DNA of 39,457 nucleotides from Polysphondylium violaceum. Lineage: Eukaryota > Evosea > Eumycetozoa > Dictyosteliales > Dictyosteliaceae. Every line of letters begins with the position of its first letter. Position 1 is the first letter of the stretch. A model generated the notes under the pieces. The model did no database searches, was not told where the DNA came from, and was given only the letters and a program-made list of their open reading frames with translations. The translations under genes were made by a program, and so were the position numbers. Location of the stretch: positions 1 through 39,457 of the forward strand of contig AJWJ01000196.1 in the NCBI GenBank assembly GCA_000277445.1. Direction: 5' to 3'. Positions 18,501 through 28,804 of this stretch are shown in pieces.

Positions 18501-20374
18501 ACCAACATTGATTGATGACTTGATCTTTGATTGGATAGTAATTGCTTGTGTTGAAGTGGTATAAGTTTTACTGTACTACTATCTTGTAAATATAATCCAT
18601 AGTGAGGAAGCATTAATAAAAAGGTTTCCATGTCCATATCAATATCATCATTATCTTTGTTGGTAATACTTGATTTACTATTGCTCTTATTATTATTGTT
18701 ACTATTATTTGATGGAAAGAGATATTGTAATATAAAATAAACAGCATCTCTAACAGTTGTATTTGAACTAAATGACAAGGTGAAAAAAGATTGAATTGGA
18801 TCAATCCATACGACAAAGCTGTATTCTATGCCAATGAGTAGGGCCGATCTATTTTCATGACGTAATGAAAACTCTATATATTCTTGTTTAATGAGTTCGG
18901 AACCTAAACTATCCTCCATTGATAGGGTTTTAATAAACGAATCATCTGATGAATTGATTCTAGCCTCCCATTTATCTTCTTCGATAGAATCTAATCGAGG
19001 ATCAGAAATATATGGAAACTCTGATTCTATCTTGTTTACAACATCAAATACTCTTCTGGCATGTAGCCATGCATGGTGTGGTGGCACCGATGATGGTGTA
19101 GCGTAACTCCATTGTTGTTGTGTTGTTTTAATTGGTAATCCATTATTGGTGTTGTTGTTGTTAGTAGTAGTATTATTATTGTTTCTAGAAGGACTATCAA
19201 TGGTTACTAGTTTCTTTGATTTTATATTCTCTATTATATCATATGCACTTGTGCCTCCACTATTATTCTTTTTAGATAATGATGTTGATGTTGTATTGCT
19301 ATTACTATTTGCACTACTACTTAATATTTGAAATGGATCATCTTTACTATTGTGTCTACGATGATAATGTGGAGGAGGTGTAGAGAAATGTAAAAGGTTG
19401 TTGTTGTTATTATTACTCTTTTCATTATTAGTCTTTGAGTTTAATTCTTTAAGTATACCTTCTAATTGAATCGATGGTACAATTACTTTATAAAACCATC
19501 TAGGTAATGGGTTTGTTGATGTATTGCTACTATTATTACTACTATTATTACTATTATTACTATTACTCTTAACTTGTAATAAATATAAATCATCATAATT
19601 CTTTATATTATATGTTGATAGAGGTTGATCATTTGACATTAACAATTTCTTTTTTACAGTACTATTTGATAGATTCTTATATAAATAATAGTTGTGAAGG
19701 TTCTTTATCTTTATAAATGTTCCCTTTTCTTTGAAAAATACATTTATATCACCTATATTAATGGCTCTTTGATCTTTTAGAGTTAATTCTTGTGGGTCTT
19801 CGTTTAACCATGGTGATATGTGTATCATTATCGTTAATTCTATTGATGCATTTGATTGTTGATCGTTTAAACTCGTACTTAATAATGATGATAAACTATT
19901 ACTATTACTATTATTATTACTATTACTATTACTATTATTATTATAGCCTGTATTACTATAGTTTATTTTTGTATTAAAGTCAAGTATCCCACCAAATTTG
20001 TTACTATTATGATAATGTATCTTTTGATAATCTAAATAGAGTTTATAAAACTCATCTTCAGGTCTATTCTGATTTGCATTTATAATAGGTGTAGTGTTGT
20101 TGTTGTTACTGTTGGCTGTGTTTGATGATTCTGTTTTCTTTAGTATTGGTGGTGGCGTTGTTGTTGTTGTTGTTGTCGGTGTGGGAGTGGTCGGTGTTAT
20201 TGGTATAATAGGTGTAGGAGTTGTAGGTGTAATAGGAGTAGTTTCTAGTGATGCTAAAGGATCCCTTTCTTTATCAATGCACTCTGTAGTGTTTTCATTG
20301 ACAGACAATGCTGATTGTACAGGTGACGAAGTAGACAATGTATCTTTATCATTCAATATTGACTGCAATCCCAT
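15567..20374 (-). CDS. Myotubularin-family phosphoinositide phosphatase with several N-terminal ubiquitin-like modules
   Basis: Three exons: 20374-16932, 16862-15986 and 15917-15567, totalling 1,556 residues. The C-terminal third is a myotubularin: a PH-GRAM domain (about 1035-1130, with GVFILTNYRLMF) then the phosphatase domain with the full active-site motif CSDGWDRT starting at Cys1359, so it should be active on PI3P and PI(3,5)P2. Upstream are four beta-grasp-looking segments at about 178-270, 500-632, 683-720 plus 865-912, and 935-1012. The third is split by a roughly 140-residue low-complexity insert. Its end, GVWMEGNRTLISYNLPNE, closely resembles the talin F0 domain. Low-complexity runs (Thr/Pro at 45-76, Asn/Ser elsewhere) separate modules. 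Talin-type F0 domains bind small GTPases or support membrane adhesion, so GTPase-directed recruitment of the phosphatase is a reasonable inference. Confidence 0.88.
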
Positions 20375-20837
20375 GATTACAATATAACGCTAATAAGAGA
20401 GTAGTGTGTGGTGTGATGATAAAAATAATGATATATAGAATAGAATATATATGATGAATAAATAGAAAAGAATGTACACAATAATAAATAGTTTACTTTA
20501 TCACACACAATGCACGCGCACACCTATACATCTACTCAATCGGGATATTATCGTTTTTCAAAAAGAGGTAATTGATTAAAATTATTTTTGAAAAAAAAGT
20601 GAAAAAAATCTTGTCATTTCTCACAAATTAGATTTGTAGCCCAGGAAAAAGCGAAATAAATTTCTGTGCTTTTTTTTTTTTACTCATGTTTTTGCGTCAT
20701 CACTCAAAAAATTAAATTAAAGATATTATATTGATATTGAGGATTAAAGATCACCACTACACGTTGATACAGTGGTGTGAGTTTATATACAAGGATTTAT
20801 TATTATTGTTTTTGTTATTTACAATTGATGATGGTTG
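20375..20837. other. Intergenic region, promoter of the myotubularin gene
   Basis: A GT-rich tract sits at about 20402-20416 (CA-rich on the coding strand), about 30-40 bases upstream of the myotubularin ATG, followed by A/T homopolymers. A second CA-rich patch lies at 20504-20524. No gene is seen. Confidence 0.35.
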
Positions 20838-21986
20838 TTATTTCTTTAATGGAATAGTGGACTCATGCAGGGTTTTGGGATTTTCCAAATCAAATGAGTT
20901 GGTGCCGTCGCCATTACTGCTGCAATAGTCGGCGAGTTCGTATTGGTTGTCTTGGTCGTCTTGGCCCCAGGTCCAGTGCCAGAAGTCGGCAACGGGAATG
21001 TGTGATCGATTTCCAATGATTTCCAAGTAATTGAGTCTGTACATGGCAGCGGCGGTGACGAGGCCGATGCACCAGCCAGCCAACACGTTGAGGAATGTGT
21101 GTCTGTAATCGGCCACTCTGCTGATACCGACCAGACCGCCACACACGATAGACGATGCGACAATTATAAAGATCAAGAGATGGCCACGATGATGAAAGGT
21201 TTTTAATTTGGCGTGGAGGTAAAAGAAACAAAAGGCCAGTGTGGTGGCCGACAACCCGGCATGGCCCGAGGGATAGGCGCTCATCCCGTCGTTGATGTCG
21301 TAGTCTGACGCGGTGCAGACCTCTTTGGTGTAGTAGATCTTGTTGTAGCCGGCGCCTGTGGCAGCAGCTATGCTCTCTGGTGTTGGCTTACAAAGCTCCA
21401 AAAAATTGGGTCTCAATCCACCAACAAAACACTTGAATGCAGCAATCAGCAACAGGGTGACTGAAAAGCTTTGCAACAGACCCAAGATGGCATGATGCAT
21501 ATCACTGATGTTTTTCGTCAACACATAGCTAACGACACAAATGATAAAGAACGGAATGACCAACGAATACACAATCAAATGGGAAAATGGCACAAGTTCT
21601 GGGAGCAGTGGATAGCTGATTTCAGGGTCATCCAATCTAAACAATCTGCCTCTAACAGGGACAAAATAAAACAAAGCGGCGCCAATAAAGCAACACAAGA
21701 TACACAAAAACCAATCGAAAACATAAAACTTTACACGATGTCTTTTTCTAAAATTTAATATATAGTGCATATGATCTGGGATATATTCAAATTCTTTTTT
21801 CTTTCCATTATTATTATTATTATTGTTATCACTATTGTTATTCTTTATACATTGATTACCACTACTGCTGCATTCTTTGTTATTGCTGGCATTGTCATTG
21901 GGATTACTATTCAATTTAATATCATTGTTGCTGTACTCCCTCGACACATGATTCTCTTTATCATTTTGATTATCTGTTGTTGTCAT
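20838..21986 (-). CDS. Lipid phosphate phosphatase (PAP2 family)
   Basis: A 382-residue intronless protein. An Asn/Ser-rich cytosolic N-terminus (about 85 residues) is followed by six predicted membrane spans. The three PAP2 motifs are visible: KCFVGGLRP (K-x6-RP), YPSGH, and SRVADYRHTFLN (SR-x5-H). In the third motif the residue that is usually Asp (H-x3-D) is Asn here. The catalytic histidine itself is kept. The family dephosphorylates phosphatidate, lysophosphatidate, sphingosine-1-phosphate or diacylglycerol pyrophosphate at a membrane surface. The second half uses more G/C-ending codons than the N-terminal low-complexity part. A CA-rich leader on the coding strand precedes the start. Confidence 0.92.
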   Translation of the reverse strand: MTTTDNQNDKENHVSREYSNNDIKLNSNPNDNASNNKECSSSGNQCIKNNNSDNNNNNNNGKKKEFEYIPDHMHYILNFRKRHRVKFYVFDWFLCILCCFIGAALFYFVPVRGRLFRLDDPEISYPLLPELVPFSHLIVYSLVIPFFIICVVSYVLTKNISDMHHAILGLLQSFSVTLLLIAAFKCFVGGLRPNFLELCKPTPESIAAATGAGYNKIYYTKEVCTASDYDINDGMSAYPSGHAGLSATTLAFCFFYLHAKLKTFHHRGHLLIFIIVASSIVCGGLVGISRVADYRHTFLNVLAGWCIGLVTAAAMYRLNYLEIIGNRSHIPVADFWHWTWGQDDQDNQYELADYCSSNGDGTNSFDLENPKTLHESTIPLKK

Positions 21987-22553
21987 TTCTACTATTATTA
22001 TACTATTTACACTAAATTATGTACACAAATATCTCTATATATAAAACACAAATAAACAAAAAAATTAAAAATAATTAAAAATAAATAAATAGTCGAAAAG
22101 TGTGTGTGGTGTATTGTGTGTGTATATACAAAATAAATAAAAAAAGTAAGCACTCGTTTGATTAAATATAAATAGATGGTGGACTTGCATTGTCATAAAA
22201 TTTTGTGAAAAAAAATAAAAATTCAAAAAAAATAAAAATCTTTGAAATCTTTCCTTTCACAGAACGGTGTTGATGCTTGCAATTTGTTTTTTCCCTACCA
22301 GAATTAAAATAAAAATTCTCGAGAACCTTAAAGTAAATCGATCTTGATCTATAACATAATTAATTAATTTATCAACTTGTCCCTGTTCATTTTCAAATAA
22401 TGATTCATTTTGGTAAAAATATTTAAAAATCAGATAAAATTTATTTATTTTATTTTATTCTATGTGTGATCATGCAAATTCACACACATAAATGCAATAT
22501 AGATAGAAAGAAAGAATGACAGATAGGTGATGCTTATAAAAAAGGATACAGAT
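21987..22553. other. Intergenic region
   Basis: This holds the promoter of the lipid phosphatase (a GT-rich tract at about 22098-22122 on the plus strand) and the 3' flank of the CaaX-1 gene. The stretch 22250-22340 is less AT-biased but has no open frame of note. No gene is seen. Confidence 0.35.
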
Positions 22554-24017
22554 TTACATAATAGCACAATCCCTCCAACTTTGTTTTTCTTTTTTCACTA
22601 CCACTCTTTCTGGGTAATGTGAAAAGAATGAGTTGTGTGGATACTCGGCAAATGTGGTGGTGTGAAGGGAGGACATTGATTCCCTTTTACGTTTTGCTTG
22701 TTGTTGGTGATTTGTTGATGTGGTTGTAGATAGATCATTGAGACTGATCTCAGCTCCCCATGATGCTTCAGATTCAAATACAATATCTCCATTTTCATTA
22801 TTCATTTCCTTGTTGTTATTGTTGGTTTCAATGATAGGATGATTGCTATTACTACTAATGTTATTGTTCTTTTCTTGTAGGACCTTTTGTTTTTTTCTTT
22901 GTCTTCTTTCTTTGTTTTTCAACTTTTTCTTCTCAGATCGTTCTTTTTCTCTATTGAGTAAGTTGTTGATCTCGAGTTGATGTTGTTGTTGAATGTACTC
23001 TAGTTGGTTAATTTTAGATTGTTGTTGTTGGAATAGTTGAAACTGCTGTTGTTGTACGAGTTGTTGTTGCTGTTGGTAAAGAAAAGATTGGCTCACCATC
23101 ATAGACTCTGATTGAGTATCATTGGCTATCTTTGGTAGAGATGATTGGAATAAGTTGTTTGTAGGAGATGGTATTGTGAAGATAGATGGTTGACCACCAC
23201 TATTCTTTTCCTCTTGAATTACTTTATCTACCACACTTTTGTTATTGTTGTTGATCTCTTGGTCCTCCATAGAGTTAGATTCAGGTTCAATCATTTCGCT
23301 CAGCGTTGATTCTTGTGTTTGTTGCACATAGTTATGGTCTTTCAAGAAGCTGCTTTGTGAGGAATCCATAGATTTGTGAGCAGGATCAGAGCATCTTTTG
23401 CAACCATTGATAAACTTTTTGAGGTTTTGACCGTATGGATTAAGCCTGAGATTGAGTGTATTAAAGTCATTTTCATAGGTCCCAAGTGTCTGGCGAGGTT
23501 GGTGTTTGTTGTTTGTCTTGGTATGACATACACTTATAACAAGACGGGCATATGTATCGTTGGCAGCATGATAACAATAAGAATTGACTCCATTTTCTCT
23601 GATGCATGGAATGAAAAAGTTGTTAAACTTGGAGTGATTAAAGAAGTGAATAGGGGGCGACTCGCTTGCATCAGGGTTTACCTCTGAGCAAATCTCTGCA
23701 AATCTATCTTTGGTGATCTTCCATGATGGATAGGTTGCAACCACAGTTTTATAATCTTTGTCAAGATCTATGGTGGTGACTTGATTATCGATCGTACAAC
23801 CATCTCTATGATTGATGGCCCACAGGATGACAAACAATAATGCCATATCATGATCTACATATTCACTGTCATTTTCAGGTACTTGTGGCTTATATTTTTC
23901 GTCAAGAAAAAAGTTTTCTTTATCAAACAGCTCTGGAAATTGTGCAGTGAGTAGAGCCTTGTTATTTATATTGATATAGGAATCAAAATCATCCCCAGAA
24001 TCTCTAGTAGTATCCAT
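22554..24017 (-). CDS. Q/N-rich protein with CaaX box and possible HSF-like domain (CaaX-1)
   Basis: A 487-residue intronless protein. Residues 55-210 form the conserved-looking part. SWKITKDRFAEICSEVNP (98-115) followed by FFNHSKFNNFF and IRENGV parallels the recognition-helix region of heat-shock-factor DNA-binding domains (FxI...F...LPxYFKHxNFxSFVRQLNxYGF). Residues 196-207 (GQNLKKFINGCK) parallel the domain's last helix. This resemblance is my own pattern match and is weak in places. Then come Gln-rich, probably coiled-coil sequence, a basic block KNKERRQRKKQK, an Asn-rich spacer, KRKR, and a C-terminal Cys-Ala-Ile-Met, a classic farnesylation CaaX box. The next gene upstream (24314-26678) has the same order of parts, so the two are tandem paralogues. 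Function unknown; a prenylated nuclear or membrane-tethered regulator is possible. Confidence 0.7.
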   Translation of the reverse strand: MDTTRDSGDDFDSYININNKALLTAQFPELFDKENFFLDEKYKPQVPENDSEYVDHDMALLFVILWAINHRDGCTIDNQVTTIDLDKDYKTVVATYPSWKITKDRFAEICSEVNPDASESPPIHFFNHSKFNNFFIPCIRENGVNSYCYHAANDTYARLVISVCHTKTNNKHQPRQTLGTYENDFNTLNLRLNPYGQNLKKFINGCKRCSDPAHKSMDSSQSSFLKDHNYVQQTQESTLSEMIEPESNSMEDQEINNNNKSVVDKVIQEEKNSGGQPSIFTIPSPTNNLFQSSLPKIANDTQSESMMVSQSFLYQQQQQLVQQQQFQLFQQQQSKINQLEYIQQQHQLEINNLLNREKERSEKKKLKNKERRQRKKQKVLQEKNNNISSNSNHPIIETNNNNKEMNNENGDIVFESEASWGAEISLNDLSTTTSTNHQQQAKRKRESMSSLHTTTFAEYPHNSFFSHYPERVVVKKEKQSWRDCAIM

Positions 24018-24313
24018 TGTTTGGAATATATATCAATGATTTATTTTATAAAAAACACAATGAAAATTTAAATCTATTTTTTTGAATTGGTAAATATTTT
24101 TCCATTTTCCAAAAAACCCACTAAATTTTTTTTTTTTGGAGGGAAGAAAAATCAATTTGCGATAATGGGCACCAGAGATTTATCCAAAATTTTGCCCATT
24201 TTAAGATTTTTACTTTTGATTAAATTTTATTTTTATTATTTATTTATTTAAATGATTTGATTTGGTATAGTGATTATCTTCATGCACACATATACATTTA
24301 GAAAATAAAAAGA
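24018..24313. other. Intergenic spacer with inverted repeat
   Basis: This is the promoter region of CaaX-1 and the 3' flank of CaaX-2. It contains a perfect 8-base inverted repeat, AATGGGCA (24164-24171) and TGCCCATT (24193-24200), about 150-180 bases upstream of the CaaX-1 ATG. The same octamer TGCCCATT occurs upstream of the TH1 gene (2053-2060). Confidence 0.35.
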
Positions 24314-26678
24314 TTACATAATTGAACAAAAACTAGACTTTGGCTTTTCTTCTTGTTCTTCATCTTCATCTTCTTCTTCTTCTTCATCTTCTTCTTCATC
24401 TTCTTCATCTTGATCATCATCTTTATTAAGATTGTCTACATTTTTATTAATTGATCTTTTACTAACACTACTATTTTGACTAGTGTTGTTTTTGTTGACA
24501 CTGCCGCTACCACTATTACTATTTTTACTGTTTCTATAGACACTGGTGTTTGGGGTTGGAAGATGTGATGTGGTAAGAGGTGAGGAGATTGATGCCCTTT
24601 TACGTTTATTCCCTTGTAGTTGTTGTTGCTGTTTGTTTGGTGATGTTGTGGTTATTTTTGTTGGGGTTGTTTTTGTTGAGTTGGATAAACCATTGCTGGA
24701 AGTACTATTATTCATAGTCTTATTTTTAATATCAGAAATTGTAGATAAACCATTTGCTGATCTCTCATGAATTGATCCATATTCAGGAGATGTTGAAATG
24801 TTATCCATTGATGATATTTCATTCATCATATTTGTATCTAGGTTATGCATTTCCAACATACTATCATCATCACTACCAATACTATTATTAATGTTATTTT
24901 GTTCTTTTTTGTTGTTGGTATTGCTGTTGTTATTATTACTGTTTTTGATACTCATAATACTACCTGTAGTATTGAGTGAGTTATTTGGTTTAGCATTATT
25001 ACTAATATTACTAATATTATTATGATTATTTGACGAAATATTGTTATTAATATTATTATTACTAATATTGTGATTGCTATTATTATTATTGTTGTTGTTG
25101 TGATTTAATTGGTGTAATTGGTTGTCAATATTCATATTTTCCTCCAACTTTTGTTTCTTTCTTTGTCTTCTTTCTTTTTTCTTTTTCTTTTTCTTTTCTT
25201 TTTCTTTTTGAGCTTTTTCCCTCTCCTTATCTTGGAGATAAGTGTTTTGAAGTGGATAGGGAATCATAATTGGGACAATGATTGGTAAAGCTCTTTGATT
25301 GAAATGATGATATGGTATTTGGTTTTGTTGAAATGGAAATTGAGGTTGTTGGAGTGGTGGTTGTTGATCAGTAGGATACAATATATTCATAAGACAGTTG
25401 TACACTTGTTCCTGTAAATCATTATTTATATTTTGTGATGTTGGTGTTGGTGTTGGTTTTGAAATTGATGCCTCTTTTTCTATTATTGATTTTGAATCAA
25501 TTCCTGTTGTTGTTGTTGTTTTTGATGGTGTTGTTGGAGATGGTGATGGCGATGATTCTTTTGATTGTAAAATATTATTTGTGGGTGTTGTTATTGTTGT
25601 AGTTGATGAAGATGGTGACAATGGTTTTATTGGAGTTGATTGAATAGGGTTGGAAAATGTTGTTTTAGTTGGAGTGGTGGTTGGTGGAATAGATGGGTTT
25701 GCTTTGATTGGAGTTGTTTGGATTTTATTGGTGGATGGTGTTGTTTTAGATGGAGTTGTTGTAGCAGCTGTTATTGGTGCTGTTGTTGTAATAGTTGGTG
25801 TTGTTGTAATAATTGGTGTTGATGATGGGTTTGTTGGAGCAGTTGTTGATATTGGTACTGTAACTATTGGGGTTGTTTGGATTTTATTGGTGGATAGAGT
25901 TGTTGTAGCAGTTGTTGGTGATGTTTGAATAGTGGGTTTTGTTATTATTGTTGAAGGTATTGGTGTTGATGTTTGTGCTGATGTTTCTTTTTTTGGAGAT
26001 GTTAATTCAATTGGTGTTGATAATGGAGTAGGTTTTGTTGTTGATAAAAATGGTAATGAAGATAATTCAGTATTCTCATTGATATCTTGATATCTTTTGT
26101 TGCTATTGTCACTTTTATTATCCAAAGGAGAGGATCTCAATTGTTCATATTGTCTGTTTGGCGATAAAATAGGAGCAGAGGTTGAAATTTTAGTATAAGC
26201 ATCACGACTTTGACTCTTGAACGATTTGAGTGTTGGTACCTTCTCTAGTTCCTCCAAGAGTTCGTCTTCTTCATTGAAGCTCCCCATACTACTACTTGTG
26301 ACATTACTGTTGTATGATCCATCCATGACATCAATCACCATATCACTGCTGTCAAGACTAAACCCTTCACCGCCCCCATGAATCATCTTGTTACCAGCTA
26401 AATAAATATTTAAACAATATGAATGATTAGCACACCAACAACGCGCAAAGATTCTATAGCAACAACAACGACAACATACTTTTCTCATATTCTATTTGCA
26501 CCAATTTTAAATTTGGATCGCTAGGGTCCATTCTATTGATTCTATTCTTTATATGTCTAATCAAATTAGGTCTATCTTCACAGGTTTTATTGAAAAATGT
26601 CAAGTATAGAAACGATAATGATTCCGTTGATAGTCGAGGAACCATTTGGTATTCTGCATGCACACACACTTTTTTCAT
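24314..26678 (-). CDS. T/P/N-rich protein with CaaX box, paralogue of CaaX-1 (CaaX-2)
   Basis: Two exons, 26678-26480 and 26397-24314, giving about 760 residues. The short first exon holds FFNKTCEDRPNLIRHIKNR, which closely resembles the end of an HSF-type DNA-binding domain (FFRRGRPDLLxxIKRR). The N-terminal half of such a domain is not visible, and an acceptor-like sequence (GCATGCAG) just before codon 9 hints at an unseen upstream exon. The in-frame ATG at 26645 is an alternative start. Exon 2 has a long Thr/Pro-rich region with internal repeats (NKIQTTPI occurs twice), a Lys/Glu coil with ERRQRKKQK near 476, Asn-rich runs, KRKRASISS, a Glu/Asp stretch and a terminal Cys-Ser-Ile-Met CaaX box. 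The shared motifs ERRQRKKQK, KRKR(A/E)S and CaaX in the same order link it to CaaX-1. Confidence 0.68.
25690..25900. repeat. Internal coding repeat in CaaX-2
   Basis: A near-identical segment, GTTGTTTGGATTTTATTGG, occurs at about 25713 and 25873, about 160 bases apart, within the Thr/Pro-rich coding region. It encodes the repeated peptide NKIQTTPI. It looks like a local duplication within the low-complexity part and may vary in length between strains. Confidence 0.5.
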
Positions 26679-27245
26679 TGCGTTTAAAAACTATATATAT
26701 AAATATATATTTATGATATGTTTACAATAGAATAGCACTGCAATGAACAAAATAAATAATTATTCAGATGTGTTTTTTTATGTTTTGCCATTTTTGAAAA
26801 TTTACATCAAAAAAAAAAAGAAATCCGTTTAAAGAAAATTTAAATTTTGGAGGGAAATTTCCAAAATTGGAATTTTGAAAAAAATATATTATTTGAAGCA
26901 TTTCAACAGAAAAGATATACTTATTTAATTTGGTAAATTTATCATCATTATTGTTTAATTTAAAAAAAGTAGTATTGAAAAATTTTATTGATACCAATAA
27001 CAAGAATGGTTGGGTTAATCTATTTGATAAATATATAAACTATGCCAAATTGGCCAAAACACAGGTTGTTATTTTGATTAGATTAGATCACCCGGTTTAT
27101 TGTATTCCTAAATGAGATTACCACGAAATTAGGAAAAAAATAAAAAGAGTGAATACAAATTGATGGTTAACACAAAGTGCAGGACCATAAAAGATGTACA
27201 GGGTTTTATGCCCTTGGACTCAGAAAGATAATTTTATTGAAAAAT
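26679..27245. other. Spacer upstream of CaaX-2 with possible coding remnant
   Basis: A missing first exon of CaaX-2 could lie here, but no convincing one was found on the minus strand. On the plus strand, about 26968-27115 reads as a protein-like open frame (for example NGWVNLFDKYINYAKLAK) that lacks a credible start. It could be a decayed gene end or chance. Palindromic A/T-rich sequence fills 26790-26900. Confidence 0.3.
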
Positions 27246-28573
27246 TTAGAAAAGAGAATTGAAAAACATGGAAGACAACAAAGTTACAATGAAAAGCATT
27301 GATGGTAGGGTAAAGCTACTTGAGGATGCTTCTGATTTATCGGGAGTCAACACAATTGATGTGGATGGATAATAGGTTGGAGTTAGTGAGATGGTAGATC
27401 CCTTGTAATCATTGATTTGTGGAATAGTGCATGTAATGCTTTCTTGATAACCTTTTTCAAGAGATGTGAAAAAAGAGTATTGACAATTGATCATTGAAGT
27501 TTTACCATCATGAATGAATTTGCTTTGGTTGAGTAAAACTGCATCTAAGTAAGTACCTTGGATTGTGGCAGTAATGTAACCTAATGGATCTCTACCATAG
27601 ATAAATGTTGATTGACTTGGTAATGGATGTGGTTGGAAATAGGTGGTGGTTTTAATTGGTGTAAAGTAGTTGTATCTTGTTTGAATTTCGAAGGAAATGA
27701 GAGCGCCAAGAGGTAAATTACTTAGTAAGGTAACATTGATTGATGTGAGAGATGTTTGAATATCCCTGGCTTCAAGACCATTCAAATAACGGAAAGATTG
27801 TGGTAACCTGTTTCCAACAAATTTACAATAATTGACTATACGTGGGTCTTCAAATGCTGAATTTCGTATAAATCCTCTAGTACATTGAAATGATGTGATT
27901 TCTAGTGGACCAACATAAGCCAATTCCATTAAAAAGGATTGATTATTTGATACTTGAACCAACTTTATTATATGATCGGGTTGATTGTATGGGATGTTAA
28001 CTGTAAATGTATTGAGAAGGTCCATTTTGGTTGGAGGAATGGTTTTGGTTTGAACCTTTACATCATCGACATAGATATCAAAAGTTTGGCCATTCATTGG
28101 ATCACTGAATAGAGTAAAATTGACATCCTGAGCTCCAATTTGGGTGAGTTTTGAATATTCGTAAATGCAACCTATATTTAAAAAAAGTGAGTTAGTATTT
28201 AAATTATCAAAAGAGGTTATTATGAATACTATAGACTATATTTACCGATGAATGGTTTGGTAATATCATATGTTTTTCCTTGATAGTGGAAAATGACAGG
28301 AGGTTCGTATCCAGGTATGAGGGTGAAAGTCAAGGTAATAGGAGTCATGATACTCCATTTTTCAGAAAGGGACATTGGTAAATGCATGGTACCATTATTG
28401 GTTGTGACATCAAATTCCGAGTAATTACCCTCATAAGGGCTTGATACATGAGTCGTGTAAGAACATCCATAGAAATCAAAATTGTAAGGCAATACATCTG
28501 CTGTGCTAGTAGAAATAAATAAGCAACTGAGAATAAATAATAAAAATACCAATAATTTGTTGTGAGTTGACAT
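27246..28573 (-). CDS. Secreted, probably GPI-anchored surface protein
   Basis: Two exons, 28573-28246 and 28171-27246, giving 417 residues. A clear signal peptide (residues 1-25; hydrophobic core LLVFLLFILSCLFI, then TSTA) is followed by a beta-rich, Asn-glycosylation-site-rich ectodomain with few cysteines. The C-terminus is a Ser-rich stretch followed by a hydrophobic tail with no cytosolic residues (MLFIVTLLSSMFF), the pattern of a GPI-anchor signal. I recognise no named domain; it resembles the many dictyostelid adhesion-type surface proteins. A broken second copy lies about 0.7 kb upstream (29246-30240), so the locus was duplicated in tandem. A CA-rich tract precedes the ATG (about 28576-28592). 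Function unknown. Confidence 0.85.
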
Positions 28574-28804
28574 TTTGTGCGAGTGTGGGGTGAATTAGAT
28601 TATATAGAAAAGAAATGAAGAAAAGATTCTATTTATACTGATCATCATACAAATCTTTTAAGTTAATTGTGATGAAAAAAAGAAGAAAATTTTGTGGGGG
28701 GGATTACGATACGACTGGTACTTTTGTGGAGTAAGCAACCCAACGTGTTTCTTTTTTTAAAAAAAACAACAGCCTCTCTGTGATTATTTATTTTCTTATC
28801 TTAT
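28574..28804. promoter_or_regulatory. 5' flank of the surface-protein gene
   Basis: It contains the CA-rich leader (coding strand CACCCCACACTCGCACA, about 28576-28592), an A/G-rich block, and GTGGGGGGG at about 28693. The foldback element follows immediately. No gene is seen. Confidence 0.35.

Noticed and set aside
26764-27003. 79-codon minus-strand frame upstream of CaaX-2, considered as the missing HSF-like exon
   Set aside because: It is Phe/Asn/Lys-rich low complexity with no match to the helices expected, and does not splice in phase to the next exon.
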